A stretch of 64,000 bases of DNA from Phytoactinopolyspora mesophila (GTDB lineage: Bacteria > Actinomycetota > Actinomycetes > Jiangellales > Jiangellaceae). Made by a program: the position numbers and the translations under genes. The DNA lies in NCBI RefSeq assembly GCF_010122465.1, contig NZ_WLZY01000010.1:1-64000 (forward strand), in the 5' to 3' direction. The notes beneath the pieces were generated by a model, which saw only the letters and a program-made list of their open reading frames with translations, made no database searches and was not told the DNA's origin. Position 1 is the first letter of the stretch, and every line of letters starts with the position of its first letter. Shown piece by piece: positions 51,630 to 61,700 of this stretch.

Positions 51630-52505
51630 ATGTTGCCTGTCGATTCTCTCGACCCAACCAGGCTGAGTGACCTTCTCGGCGAGCAGGTCGTCAATGTCGA
51701 GGCAGTAGGCGGCGGCGATATCTGCCAGGCACACAAGGCCAGCATGGGCCATGGGCGAGCGGTGTTCGTCAAGACTCGTTCGCAAGCACCGGAGGGATTC
51801 TTCGAGTCCGAGGCCAACGGCCTGGCTAGGCTTGGTTCCGCGCCCGGCGGCGCGCCTGTCCCGCGGGTACTGGCCGCGAATACTGAATGCCTGGTGCTCG
51901 AGTGGATCGCGCCGGAACCGCCGTCAGCCCTGGCCGCCGAACGGTTCGGCCGCGCACTTGCCGCCACTCATCGCAGCGGCAACGCAGTCTTCGGCTCAGA
52001 CACCGGCGATGGCTGGATCGGCACTCTGCACCTGCCGGGTGGACCGTGGCCTGACTGGCCAACGATGTGGGCCGCCGGTCGCCTCGAACCGTACCTTCGC
52101 GCGGCGCGCGACAACGGCTCGGTCAGCAAACGAGACGCCGCGGACGTCAGCCGAGTCATCGACAACATCTCGCACCTGGCCGGACCGGCGGAGCCGCCTG
52201 CACTTATCCATGGGGATCTGTGGGCAGGCAATGTCTTGTGGGGCCAGGACGGACGATGCTGGCTCGTCGACCCCGCGGCGCACGGCGGTCACCGGGAGTC
52301 GGATCTGGCCATGCTGACGCTCTTCGGCCTCCCCCACCTCGAACGTGTCTTGTCCAGCTATCACGAGGCATCACCACTGGCCGATGGTTGGCGCGACCGC
52401 GTGCCTGTCCACCAGTTGCACCCGATCCTGGTCCATGCGGTGTTGTTCGGAGGCTCGTACGGCCCGCGAGCCGGACAGCTGGCCCGGCTGGCGTTAAGCG
52501 GATAA
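51630..52505 (+). CDS. Fructosamine kinase family protein (FN3K-like)
   Basis: A 291-residue kinase of the aminoglycoside-phosphotransferase fold. The catalytic loop is HGDLWAGNVLWG and the metal-binding Asp is in WLVDPAAHGGHRESDLAM, the pattern of fructosamine-3-kinases, which phosphorylate sugar adducts on protein lysines so that they fall off. Linkage to a low-molecular-weight phosphatase gene is seen in several bacteria, where the pair is thought to repair glycated proteins. Start ATG at 51630. Confidence 0.92.
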   Translation: MLPVDSLDPTRLSDLLGEQVVNVEAVGGGDICQAHKASMGHGRAVFVKTRSQAPEGFFESEANGLARLGSAPGGAPVPRVLAANTECLVLEWIAPEPPSALAAERFGRALAATHRSGNAVFGSDTGDGWIGTLHLPGGPWPDWPTMWAAGRLEPYLRAARDNGSVSKRDAADVSRVIDNISHLAGPAEPPALIHGDLWAGNVLWGQDGRCWLVDPAAHGGHRESDLAMLTLFGLPHLERVLSSYHEASPLADGWRDRVPVHQLHPILVHAVLFGGSYGPRAGQLARLALSG

Positions 52506-52669
52506 CGTCCGCGGCCGAGCGCAGCCGGCGGCTTGTACTGAGGCCAGTCTCCACCTTGCGGAGGAGGCCAACATCCATTTCCTGGAATGACCACACGGCG
52601 CCCGGAGAACCGCTATTTTCGGCGGGGGCGGTTTATTGCGCTGCCCACAACAAGCACAGGAGTTTATCG

Positions 52670-53701
52670 ATGATCACCGCGCAAGGCCTGCGAAAGCGCT
52701 ACGGGGACAAGACGGCCGTAGACGATCTTTCGTTCAACGTTCGCCCCGGTGTGGTCACCGGGTTCCTCGGCCCGAACGGGGCCGGCAAGTCGACCACCAT
52801 GCGGCTCATGCTCGATCTCGACCACGGCGCCGGCGAGACCCGGTTCGACGGGCGCCGTTTCGACGAGATCCGCCACCCCATGCACGAGATCGGCGCGGTC
52901 CTCGAGGCGAAGGCGTTCCACCCGACCAGGACGGCCCGCAACCATCTGCGGATGCTCGCCGCGGGCAGCCGGATACCGAGGAAACGCGTCGACGAGGTCC
53001 TGGATTTCGTCGGCTTATCCGATGTGAAATCGAAGAAGCCGCGTGGATTCTCGCTGGGCATGGCCCAGCGCCTCGGCCTGGCACAGGCGCTGCTCGGCGA
53101 GCCGGGCACGCTCATCCTAGACGAACCCGCCAACGGACTCGATCCACACGGTATCCATTGGCTGCGGGATGTGCTGAAGACTCTCGCCTCCCAAGGGCGC
53201 ACCATATTCGTCTCCAGCCACCTCCTCTCCGAGATGTCGCTCATGGCCGACGAGCTTGTTGTCATCGGTCGCGGAAAGATGATCTTCAATGGCGACGTCG
53301 ACACCTTCGTCCGCCAGTTCACCCAGTCGACCGTGCTCGTGAAGACGCCTTCCGCGAGCGAGTTCGCCGAGACTCTGAAAGGCATGGGGGCAACGATCGA
53401 TCCGGCTCCAGAAGGCGGACTGCTGGTCTCGGGCGCCGACGCGTCCGTCATCGGCGAGCTCGCCCACCGCGACAACATCATCCTGCATGAGCTGGCCACT
53501 CAGAGCGCTTCACTCGAAGAGGCCTTCATCACCGCAACAGGGGCCTCCGAAGAGTACGTGGCTCACGGGCTCACCGCGCCGGAGGCCACCCAATCGAGCG
53601 GCGTCGATTCCAGTCCGCCCGCGGCCGGCCGGGAGCAAGAACCCAGCACCGGAAGCGGTCAGCGGACCGACGCGAACGAGCCCTCCGGAGGTACGGCATG
53701 A
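52670..53701 (+). CDS. ABC transporter ATP-binding protein (drug/lipid-export type)
   Basis: A 343-residue ATPase. Walker A GPNGAGKST, signature in GFSLGMAQRLGLAQALL, Walker B LILDEPANGLDP. The degenerate signature (SLGMAQR in place of LSGGQ) is usual for ABC-2 type exporters of the CcmA/NatA group. The C-terminal 45 residues are Ser/Gly/Glu-rich. CAGGAG lies 8 bases before the ATG at 52670; the longer open frame upstream is in the wrong place for the domain. It overlaps the permease gene by 4 bases. Confidence 0.93.
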   Translation: MITAQGLRKRYGDKTAVDDLSFNVRPGVVTGFLGPNGAGKSTTMRLMLDLDHGAGETRFDGRRFDEIRHPMHEIGAVLEAKAFHPTRTARNHLRMLAAGSRIPRKRVDEVLDFVGLSDVKSKKPRGFSLGMAQRLGLAQALLGEPGTLILDEPANGLDPHGIHWLRDVLKTLASQGRTIFVSSHLLSEMSLMADELVVIGRGKMIFNGDVDTFVRQFTQSTVLVKTPSASEFAETLKGMGATIDPAPEGGLLVSGADASVIGELAHRDNIILHELATQSASLEEAFITATGASEEYVAHGLTAPEATQSSGVDSSPPAAGREQEPSTGSGQRTDANEPSGGTA

Positions 53702-54477
53702 CCGACGCACTGCGATTCGAGTCCGTCCGCATCCGCACGCTTCGGTCCACGTACTGGCTGATCGGCCTCGGGTTGATTCTCACGGCTGGCGTGGCACTCA
53801 TCATCGCCATTGCCACCAGGGATGACACGCTCGACGACGTACTCGTGCGTGATGTACTCACCGGTGGTGGCGACTTCGCGACGTTCATCCCTATCTTCAT
53901 CGCGATCATCGGCATCTTCGCCACCGGCCACGAGTACCGGCACGGCACCATCCAGCCGACTCTGCTGGCAATCCCGCAGCGCTCCACCATCCTGACGGCC
54001 AAGATCGCGCTGATTCTCGTGACCGCCGTCATCGTCACCGTTCTGTCGATAGCTATCAACCTGCTCGTCGGCTCGATCTTCTGGGGCGAGATCCCGGATC
54101 TGACCGGCAGTCCGCTCAGCGAGGCGCTGTTCGGCTACGTGATCATGGTCATGATCTACGGCGTGCTCGGACTGGCTCTCGCTCAGCTGTTCCGGGGGAT
54201 CCCGTCGGCCATCGTCGTGCTGTTCGTCGTCCCGTTGGTCGTCGAGTCGCTCGTCGCCGGGTTGTCGACCGTCGACGCCCTGGATTGGCTGCAGCCGGTC
54301 CTGAAGTTCCTGCCGTTCGGCGCCGGGCAGCGGCTGATCGCGATGGAAGACTACGACCCGATGGGCGGGCCCGACTTCGACTATCTGGACCGGTGGGCCT
54401 CCGGTGGCGTGTTCGCCGGGTTCACGCTGATCATCCTGCTGGTCGCGTGGTTCCTGTTCAAAAAGCGCGACGCCTGA
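53698..54477 (+). CDS. ABC-2 type transporter permease
   Basis: A 259-residue membrane protein with six helices and a conserved large external loop after the first (LILTAGVALIIAIATRDDTLDDVL..). Typical of permeases paired with ABC-2 ATPases; substrate unknown. Coupled to the ATPase gene by ATGA. Its stop is 9 bases before the left repeat of the inverted-repeat cassette, so the palindrome arm probably served as its terminator. Confidence 0.88.
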   Translation: MTDALRFESVRIRTLRSTYWLIGLGLILTAGVALIIAIATRDDTLDDVLVRDVLTGGGDFATFIPIFIAIIGIFATGHEYRHGTIQPTLLAIPQRSTILTAKIALILVTAVIVTVLSIAINLLVGSIFWGEIPDLTGSPLSEALFGYVIMVMIYGVLGLALAQLFRGIPSAIVVLFVVPLVVESLVAGLSTVDALDWLQPVLKFLPFGAGQRLIAMEDYDPMGGPDFDYLDRWASGGVFAGFTLIILLVAWFLFKKRDA

Positions 54478-54486
54478 CCCACCCGC

Positions 54487-54560
54487 CCTCACCTAAATGA
54501 TCATGTTTGGTGGGTTTTCTCGTGCGTCACCATGTCTGCAGGCATCGTGACGCACGGGAG
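54487..54560 (+). repeat. Left terminal inverted repeat of the cassette
   Basis: Outer arm plus core of the 94-base palindrome. The first 48 bases are the exact reverse complement of 55803-55850. It starts 9 bases after the ABC permease stop. Confidence 0.88.
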
Positions 54561-54644
54561 GCCCTGGTGATGCGATGCGCGCGGCTCAACCGCGCCGCCG
54601 GTTCCGGCCAGTGGTCCAACCAGCATCGAAACTCTCGTACGACG

Positions 54645-55610
54645 CTACGCCGCTCTCACAGCACGACGACGCCGTGCGCGGCCGAACGCGGCCTGAAACC
54701 GATCCCGCACTGAAACATCTCGGCCGAGGTCGCGCCACACAAGCCGGGCGAGTTCGTAGCCCATTTGGCGCAGCTGGTCTTCGCGTTGTTTCTCGCGCCA
54801 TACCACGCTTGCGGGATCGTCATCCGGGCCGAGTGAACGCTCGTACTTCGACCTTCCATCGAACTCGCCGAGCGTTCTTTCCTCCTCGAACAGGAAGTCC
54901 GGCCGGAATATCTGTCCATCGGGACCAGGTATCACCACCTGCAACCGCGGCCGGGGAAGGCCGATCCGTTCGAACTGCACACGTGCCCGCGACTCACCTA
55001 CAGATTCCGCGGCCCCGTCGGCAAATGCGACGACACGCCCTGCAGCGCGTGCACCACGCCAGGTGCGCATGCGATCAAGTGTCCGTAGCAACCGATCGTG
55101 ATCATTTCCGAACCGCGCGAGGGCGGCGTCAGCCGTCACGACACCCTGTTCGAAGGGCACGTCGCGTGCGATGTCGACGGCCGTGCGCGCCGGCGCCGTC
55201 AACGTCATGCCATCGACGACGCAAAGATCTTCGCCCGGCAACGCGGCCGCGTGGTGCATCACACCGGCTTCGAGCCTGGCAGCGTGCAGGTCAGCACGCG
55301 TGACGTGCACTACGGAAAGATCCACGCCCCAGGTGGGCAGGCCTAGCATGACCGCTGCCGACACATGACTGGGCACGGCAGGTACCTTGAGTTGCCGGAC
55401 CACTGCGGACGTCATGGATCGATGACGACCCACATCGTCGAGCGCCTCCCAGACCGGCGTCTCAACGTATGCGCCGCGCCGAATGGCCGTCAGGACGCCG
55501 CTGCGCCGCAGGCGCATGATCTCGTCGTCGGTAAAACCGGCCTCGATCAACTGCGGGCGGAGGATGACGTTGCCTTGCTGTGCGGCTAGTGCCTGCAGTT
55601 GAGGATCCAT
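54645..55610 (-). CDS. AbiEi-like winged-helix / DUF559-type endonuclease-fold protein
   Basis: A 321-residue protein. The N-terminus (about 1-55, NVILRPQLIEAGFTDDEIMRLRRSGVLTAIRRGAYV) matches the winged-helix domain of AbiEi-type antitoxins. The C-terminal 100 residues look like a Vsr/DUF559-type PD-(D/E)XK fold: Glu in SVGESRARVQFERIGL, RPDFLFEEERTLGEFDGRSKY (D..ExDG) and LARLVWRDL. Start MDPQLQALAAQQGN is preferred over the longer frame. No AbiEii toxin is next to it, so a simple type IV toxin-antitoxin pair is not present. It is the only gene inside the inverted-repeat cassette. Confidence 0.82.
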   Translation of the reverse strand: MDPQLQALAAQQGNVILRPQLIEAGFTDDEIMRLRRSGVLTAIRRGAYVETPVWEALDDVGRHRSMTSAVVRQLKVPAVPSHVSAAVMLGLPTWGVDLSVVHVTRADLHAARLEAGVMHHAAALPGEDLCVVDGMTLTAPARTAVDIARDVPFEQGVVTADAALARFGNDHDRLLRTLDRMRTWRGARAAGRVVAFADGAAESVGESRARVQFERIGLPRPRLQVVIPGPDGQIFRPDFLFEEERTLGEFDGRSKYERSLGPDDDPASVVWREKQREDQLRQMGYELARLVWRDLGRDVSVRDRFQAAFGRARRRRAVRAA

Positions 55611-55773
55611 ACGTACGATCGTCGCGATCCCGGACCAACGACGGAAGCGCGGTGCCCTGGTTTGTGGATAACTGCGAGAGAACCCGGCCCGTCTGTGGAT
55701 AACTCCGGCCGGCATCGAGTGCCCGCCCCGCCGAACCAGGTGACCATCTGCCGACGCCGCCAGACGTTACGTT

Positions 55774-55850
55774 GTTTTCTCGGGCCTCACGATGCCCGCA
55801 GGCATGGTGACGCACGAGAAAACCCACCAAACATGATCATTTAGGTGAGG
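55774..55850 (-). repeat. Right terminal inverted repeat of the cassette
   Basis: Mirror of 54487-54560; the outer 48 bases (55803-55850) are perfect, the inner part has about six mismatches in 26. It lies 12 bases past the stop of the convergent VOC gene and may still terminate it. Confidence 0.88.
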
Positions 55851-55862
55851 GGCGGCCGAGAG

Positions 55863-56507
55863 TCAGATGGTGACCAGGCCGCCGGGTGTGCGGAAACTTA
55901 CGGACTGCAGACCCGGTTGGCCGTTGGGATTGGTCCAGACGACGTTGACGTCCTCGAGCGGATGCGATTCCGGCTCACCGAGCCAATCGGCCACCCGGTG
56001 CGGATCGCCCGCGATCTCAAGACCCACCAGCTCGACGTCGTGGCCGCCTTTGGACGGGTGCTCAGCCGGGTCCGACTCCCAGCGGATGAAGAAGGGCAGC
56101 TGTGGGTCGTTGATCAGACCCTTGATGCCGATTTGCTTCCACAACAGTTCGAAGCCGTCCGGGCGCTTCCGGTTACCCTGCACGGCAGGGCGCTCCAACC
56201 GGCGCTCGACTGGCATGAGCTCGTCTACCGCGACGACCCATCCGAGCCATCCGCCACCGGAATCGGAGCGAGCTTGCACCGCCTGCCGGAAGGGCACGGT
56301 GTCTGCTGCCGGGTGGTCCAGGACGGCGACGACCTCGAGGTAGTGGCCACGGGTCAGAGGCAGCACCCGGTTCCGGGTGCCGAACCGCGGGTGAATGCCA
56401 CCGTCGCCGAACGGGACGCCAAGCTCATCAGCGAGGCGGGCCGCTGTCGCGTCGAGTCCATCTGGTCCTGCCGCGTAAGAGACGTGATCGAGCCGCATGA
56501 CACGCAT
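55863..56507 (-). CDS. VOC-family glyoxalase-like protein
   Basis: About 214 residues from MRVMRLDHVSYAAGPDGL. The segment RLDHVSYAAG..., PRFGTRNRVLPLTRGHYLEVVAVLDHP and the C-terminal strand FRTPGGLVTI match the glyoxalase-3-like VOC proteins. Metal ligands His (LDHV) and Glu (YLEVV) of the first half are present. It may bind or convert a small metabolite; the substrate is unknown. Divergent from the MOSC gene with 63 bases between starts. Confidence 0.85.
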   Translation of the reverse strand: MRVMRLDHVSYAAGPDGLDATAARLADELGVPFGDGGIHPRFGTRNRVLPLTRGHYLEVVAVLDHPAADTVPFRQAVQARSDSGGGWLGWVVAVDELMPVERRLERPAVQGNRKRPDGFELLWKQIGIKGLINDPQLPFFIRWESDPAEHPSKGGHDVELVGLEIAGDPHRVADWLGEPESHPLEDVNVVWTNPNGQPGLQSVSFRTPGGLVTI

Positions 56508-56570
56508 CGTCGCAGCCTCCACTCGATGACAATCGGTCAGGCTGCCCTAACCTCGGGCAGAATGGCGTGT

Positions 56571-57221
56571 ATGCCCCAGGTGACAGCCGTGTGCCGAGTC
56601 CACCGGCTCATGCCGGATGCCGGAACCGTCGGCATCACGGCCATCGACAAACGCCCCGTGGAAGAACCCGTCCGGGTTCGTTCCTTGGGCCTCTATTCCG
56701 ACATCCAAGCCGACCGGGAGAATCACGGCGGCGTCGACCAGGCGGTGTACGCATATGCCGACGAGGACGCCAGCTGGTGGGCAGCCGAGCTGGGCCGAGA
56801 TGTCCCGCCGGGGCTGTTCGGTGAGAACCTGCGGACGACGGGGTTGCCGACCAGCGACGCCGTGGTCGGTGAGCAGTGGACGATCGGGGCCGACGGCCTG
56901 GTACTCGAGGCCACCATGCCGCGTACACCCTGCGCGACATTCGCCCGGCGCATCGGGGAGAAACGCTGGGTGCGACGCTTCGCCGAGGTGGCAGCCACCG
57001 GCGCCTACCTGCGTGTGGTCAGCAATGGACTGGTCCGTGCGGGTGATCGGATAGAGGTCAGCCGACGGCCGTCGCACGGCGTGACCATACGTGAGGTTTT
57101 CACCGGGCCGACAGCTGATCAAGCCCACGCTCTGCTCGACGCGCACGCGTCTGGGGAAGTGGTGCTCTCGGACAAGGTCAGCATGATCGCTCACCGGGTT
57201 CTGAACCGGCTCGGCGCATGA
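56571..57221 (+). CDS. MOSC-domain protein, YiiM type
   Basis: A 216-residue protein. The MOSC domain (about 45-170) contains DRENHGGVDQAVYAYADEDASWW, GLFGENLRTTGL and the conserved Cys in MPRTPCATFARR, thought to hold a sulfur or molybdenum cofactor. A C-terminal YiiM-like extension follows. It may reduce N-hydroxylated compounds using molybdenum cofactor, which connects loosely with mobA in this window. ATG at 56571 is used; ATG at 56562 is possible. Confidence 0.9.
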   Translation: MPQVTAVCRVHRLMPDAGTVGITAIDKRPVEEPVRVRSLGLYSDIQADRENHGGVDQAVYAYADEDASWWAAELGRDVPPGLFGENLRTTGLPTSDAVVGEQWTIGADGLVLEATMPRTPCATFARRIGEKRWVRRFAEVAATGAYLRVVSNGLVRAGDRIEVSRRPSHGVTIREVFTGPTADQAHALLDAHASGEVVLSDKVSMIAHRVLNRLGA

Positions 57222-57304
57222 GCGCGAATTATGGCGGTCAACGGGCATAATAGGTACCGGTCAAAATTAACTCGTCGACGGCATCTCGAACGCGGGAGCA
57301 GATC

Positions 57305-58639
57305 ATGCATCAGCCAGGCAACGGCACCCGTGAGGAGATCACGATCGGAGTGGTAGGCGCCGACGAGATCGTGCGCCGGATCGTGTCGGTCGCCCGCGAA
57401 TCCGGGAATCCTTCGTGGCGGCTGATCGCCTCCGTCTATGGAGTGGAACAAGAAGCACACACTCAGGCGATGAAGATCGCCTCTCGCATCGATGTCTGCC
57501 TGTTCGCCGGTCCCCTGCCCTACGACATCGCCACCCGCCCTGGCGACCTGCCGGTTCCGGCCACCTACGTGCCAGTTGGTGGATCAGCCCTCTATGGCAC
57601 CTTGCTCCGTGGTGCGCTCGACGAGATCTTCGATCCATTGCGGGTGAGCGTGGACTCGGTGCCGACCAATGACGTCCGCACCGCCTATCGCGAGGTCGGG
57701 CTCGATCCGTCCCACGTGCACGTCAAACCCTATACAGAACCCGAATCGGCGGACGAGTTCCTCAGCTTCCATCGAGAGCTCTACGACCGTGGCGAGACGA
57801 CTGGCGCTGTCACGACGGTGCCGACGGTGGCGGCAGCCTTGGCCGAGGCCGGCATCCCGTCGTTGAAGATGACCGCCGCCGGCACCACCATCCGGCACAC
57901 CCTGCAGACCGCGGCCCTGATCGGCAGCGGCGCCAAGCTCGAAGAGTCGCGGATCGTCACCATGATCGTGCGGGTGCCCAGCGGGGCGTTCCCGGCACAC
58001 GCGAGCCCCAGCAACTACTGGTATCAGGAGCTGAAACTCTCGCTGCACCGAGAACTCCTCCGCGACGCCCGGCCGATGGACGCAGCGGTACTGGCCCGGG
58101 ACGAGCACAGCTACCTCGTGGTGACCACCATGGGATCGCTGAACATCGCCACCGACGAGCTCACGGTGGCGCCGTTCCTCGGGCGCATCACCGCGGAGCT
58201 GGGCCTGCAGCTGGAGGTCGGCATCGGTTTGGGCCGCTCCACCCGGGAAGCCGAGCTCAATGCTCAGTCCGCCGTCGACAAAGCGTCGGCGGCCGGAGGT
58301 GGCACCGCCTTCCTGGTGGGGCCTGGCGACACCGTGCTCCAGCTGCCGGCCGACCGGCATGGCAACGTCCAGCCGGCGCCCTCGATGGCGAAAGACTCGA
58401 AGGCGATCGACGTTCTCAGCCGGCTCGCGGAAAAGTTGGACGACGAGCAAGACGGCGAGAGAATCGTCGACGCCGAGCGGGTCGCCGAACTGCTCGGAGT
58501 CACGCTACGCACCGCCCGGCGTACGTTGCACACGCTGGTGGACGAAGGACTGGCCTGGCCGATGCCGCCGGCCCGGTCCAGCAAGGTCGGCCGGCCGCCG
58601 CGGCCCTACCAGCTCCTCGTCGAGAAGATCCCCGGCTAA
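57305..58639 (+). CDS. Transcriptional regulator with GGDEF-like (GTP cyclohydrolase III-type) domain
   Basis: A 444-residue soluble protein. An N-terminal Rossmann-like half (ITIGVVGADEIVRRIVSVARE) is followed at about 215-345 by a ferredoxin-like domain with SYLVVTTMGSLN and GIGLGRSTREAELNAQSAVDKA, which resembles the GTP cyclohydrolase III/GGDEF-like fold. The C-terminal 60 residues look like a winged HTH (LLGVTLRTARRTLHTLVDEGLA). I infer a regulator whose middle domain senses a nucleotide. No operon partner; target genes unknown. ATG with GGGAG upstream. Confidence 0.7.
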   Translation: MHQPGNGTREEITIGVVGADEIVRRIVSVARESGNPSWRLIASVYGVEQEAHTQAMKIASRIDVCLFAGPLPYDIATRPGDLPVPATYVPVGGSALYGTLLRGALDEIFDPLRVSVDSVPTNDVRTAYREVGLDPSHVHVKPYTEPESADEFLSFHRELYDRGETTGAVTTVPTVAAALAEAGIPSLKMTAAGTTIRHTLQTAALIGSGAKLEESRIVTMIVRVPSGAFPAHASPSNYWYQELKLSLHRELLRDARPMDAAVLARDEHSYLVVTTMGSLNIATDELTVAPFLGRITAELGLQLEVGIGLGRSTREAELNAQSAVDKASAAGGGTAFLVGPGDTVLQLPADRHGNVQPAPSMAKDSKAIDVLSRLAEKLDDEQDGERIVDAERVAELLGVTLRTARRTLHTLVDEGLAWPMPPARSSKVGRPPRPYQLLVEKIPG

Positions 58640-58678
58640 AAAGATCACCGGGCCCGCCCGCGAGATGACAGGAACAAT

Positions 58679-58710
58679 GGGCGGCGGCCCCATACCTCGA
58701 GCCGCCGCCC
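58679..58710. terminator. Hairpin between convergent genes
   Basis: Perfect 10-base GC arms (58679-58688, 58701-58710) around a 12-base loop, 40 bases after the regulator stop and 24 bases before the stop of the convergent large gene. Confidence 0.75.
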
Positions 58711-58733
58711 GATGATCCGCCAGCCGGCATGTT

Positions 58734-61700
58734 CTAGATCATCACTACGCTTCCTGCTCGCGGGCCGCCACCTCGTTGCGGGCCGCCGACACCACTGCGT
58801 GCGGCGGCTTGGGTGATGGCAGCACGTTCCCGCGCAGTGATGACGCCCTCCTCCACCAGCTGACGGGTCACGTCCCGGACATGGCCCTGGAACGCTCCCC
58901 TGTTCGGCCAGTCGTCCTCATCCAGAATGAGGTCGTTGATGGTGCAACCGTCCTCGAGTGTGTAGTTGGGCACACCGCTGTCGATGTCACCGATGACGAC
59001 GTTCTCTCGTGGATCCGGCTCGGGGCACGCACCGGGATCGCCGTCGCCGATGCTGAACTCGACCGACTGCCAGTCTTCGACGTTGCCGGCCACATCGACC
59101 GACCGGAACTCCACTTCGTGCTCTCCTGGGTCCGTCACGGTGAACGGCCCGGCATAGACGTCGTGCTCGTCGTCGCCGGCCATCCGGTAGTGCGTCGCCG
59201 CGACGCCCGAGGTGGCATCATCCCTCGTGAGAGTGACGGTCACCTCGCCAGTGAAGACGTCGCCGCTCTGGTCGCCCGCCAAGGAGGCCTCCGTCGCCGG
59301 CGGCGTCTGGTCGATCAGGAACTCGATCTCCTCGATCCCGGTCTCCATCGGCGGCGTACCGCTGGACGGCGTCACCTCGAACGTCGACACCATCCCGGTC
59401 CACGTCGTCGGATCATCCGGATCCACGAGGTTCGTATGCGGGGTGCAGTACACGTAGAACGTGCCCTCATCGACCGCCTCGAAGTAGAACGGATCATCCT
59501 CCCAATCGGACCCAACCGGGCGAGAGGCCAATTCGACACCGTTCTCATCCGTGATCACCACATCGTGTGGGAACGGAGGAACATACTGGAACTTGATCAC
59601 ATCGCCCTGTTGGACACTGAACTCGGTCTCACTGAAATCGAATCCGTTCTCCCCAACAAGGATCTCCTTCTCGGACGGCTCACCGTTGCCCGGCAGCACT
59701 GCCCGGTAATCGATGTTGTAGATGCCGTCCTCGTCGAACAGCAAGGGCTCGGTCCACGTGTGCCACTCGGACTCATCGGTCCTTGGACGCCACTGCAACA
59801 CCGCATCGCGGTGGTTCGACTCCAGGGTGAGCGTGACTGGCGAGACGTACCAGGGGCTGGCGCCGTCGGGTTCCGCTGGGTCCAACGATGCCTCCACCGT
59901 CAGATCCCCCGGATCGTCATCCAGCTCTTTGAGCCACACGTTGCGGAACTCGACGTTCTCGCCGGGTGCTTGCCCTGAGGCATGGTTCTGCAGGCCGACG
60001 TAACCGTCGAGAGGCCGACTGCCGTCACCGGTGTATGTGGTGACCTCGACGCCGTTGAGGATCACGCGGTAGTCCTGGCCGATCGCCTCGATCTCCATCG
60101 TGTTCCATTCACCGATGGGGTTGGTGGCGAGTGGCTCGGCCGGGGCGAAGGTGTAGATCGCTCCGGTCCTGGTGAACGGATCGTCGGTGGCTTCGTAGAT
60201 CTGGATCTCGTACCCTTCGTCGACCGGGTTCCACGGATCGCCCTGCGGATCCGGGAATCGGACAAAGACACCGGAGTTGTCGGCGGGGTCCTGGACCCTG
60301 AAGTCCACCTGCATCACGTAGTCATCGAACGTCTGCTCGTGATACCACAGCAGACCCATCCCACCATGGGGCTGGAGCAAGCCGCATTCGTCGACCTCGA
60401 AGCCGCCAGGACCGATGTGGGTCCAGCCGTCGAGCGTCTCACCATCGAACAATGACTCGTAGCCCTCCGGTGGCGTCGCCGGGTCCGGGCATCCGGGATC
60501 GGTCAGATCCTGGACCCAGACGTCACGGAAGAACACGTTGTCGGACACGCGGTTGTTCTGGAGTCCGATGTAGCCGGACGACAAGTCACGGCCCGAATCA
60601 TCGGGATTCTCGAACTCGTTGACCAGTTCCTCGTTGATCCACACCCGGATCATCGGGTCTTCGACCTCGATCACCATGTTGTTCCACTCGCCGGCTACGG
60701 CTGGGAACGAGGTCGGCCCCTGAAAGGTGTAGATCGCCCCGGTCTTATGCTCATCCCCCGCGCCGGGGAATCCGCCGGAGTCGTCGATCTGGATCTCGAA
60801 GCCTTCGTTCACGCCGACCCACGGGTCGTTGCCCGGGTCGGGGAACCCGACGAACACGCCGGAGTTGTCGTCCTCAGCGACTGCTTTGAAGTCGAGGTGC
60901 AGCCGGTAGGACTCGAACTCGTCCTCGTGCCACAGCATCCCCAGCCCCGCTGGGTCACCGATCGACTCGAGAGCACATGCGCCCTCACGGTCCTCGTCCG
61001 GGACGACGGCGAACCCGCCAGGACCAGCCTGGTTCCAGCCGTCCAGCGTGGCGCCGTCCCACAGCGCCCGGTATCCCGCGTCGACCGACGGTGCCTCGCA
61101 CTCCTCGATCGGGTCGTCCTCCCCAACGCACAGCGAGAAATCGGTGAACATCGCGGTCAGCGGGATATCGATCTCATTTGGACCATGCACCGCGAAGAAG
61201 CCGAACTCGGGATCGTCGTATTGCGAGATCGGCGCCGGCCTACCTGCATTGATCCAGCTTTCGCCGTCCAGTGAATACGCGGCGGCGACGTCCGAGCCAT
61301 TGCTCGACAACCGCAGGTTGAGCGTGTGTGGCGCATTGGTCAGCGTGCGGTTGTCGACGCCACTCTGGAAGCGAATCTCCCCGTTCTCGTGATAGAGGTA
61401 CTCGAACCTGCCATTCGCCTGGCCGATGTACGGCGGGAAGAACGCGAACTTCGTGAAGTTCTCGTCGTCGGCGTAGATGATGAACCCGGCCTGGTCATGA
61501 CTGACCGATTCCTCCGGCAGCTCGACCGTGACCTCGGCTACCCAACGTTCATCCGGAACCGGAGTCAGGATCAGGTTCTGCCCATCTGTGTTGATGTTGC
61601 CGCTCATATGGTTGCTGATCATGTCGCCCTGCAGCATGTCGATCTCGAGCGCGCCGTCGGTGACCCGGTAGCCGTCGGCATCCTCGCGGATGATCGTCGG

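Larger units (their letters stand above)
54487..55850. mobile_element. Inverted-repeat cassette carrying one nuclease-like gene
   Basis: A 1,364-base unit bounded by 48-base perfect terminal inverted repeats (54487-54534 and 55803-55850) that continue at lower identity for another 25 bases or so. It carries a single gene (54645-55610). Each end is most of the palindrome seen whole at 17018-17111: outer arm and core present, inner arm missing. Two readings fit: two palindromes flanking a cassette, or one palindrome split by insertion with duplication of its core. No transposase is inside. No target duplication was identified. Confidence 0.7.

Noticed and set aside
54507-54713. Short frames starting in both cassette repeats with the same first residues (MVGFLVRHH)
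   Set aside because: The shared residues come only from translating the identical inverted repeats; beyond them the two frames diverge and show no coding pattern.
54645-55610. Complete AbiE type IV toxin-antitoxin system
   Set aside because: Only an AbiEi-like winged helix is present, fused to a nuclease-like domain; no AbiEii nucleotidyltransferase gene is adjacent.
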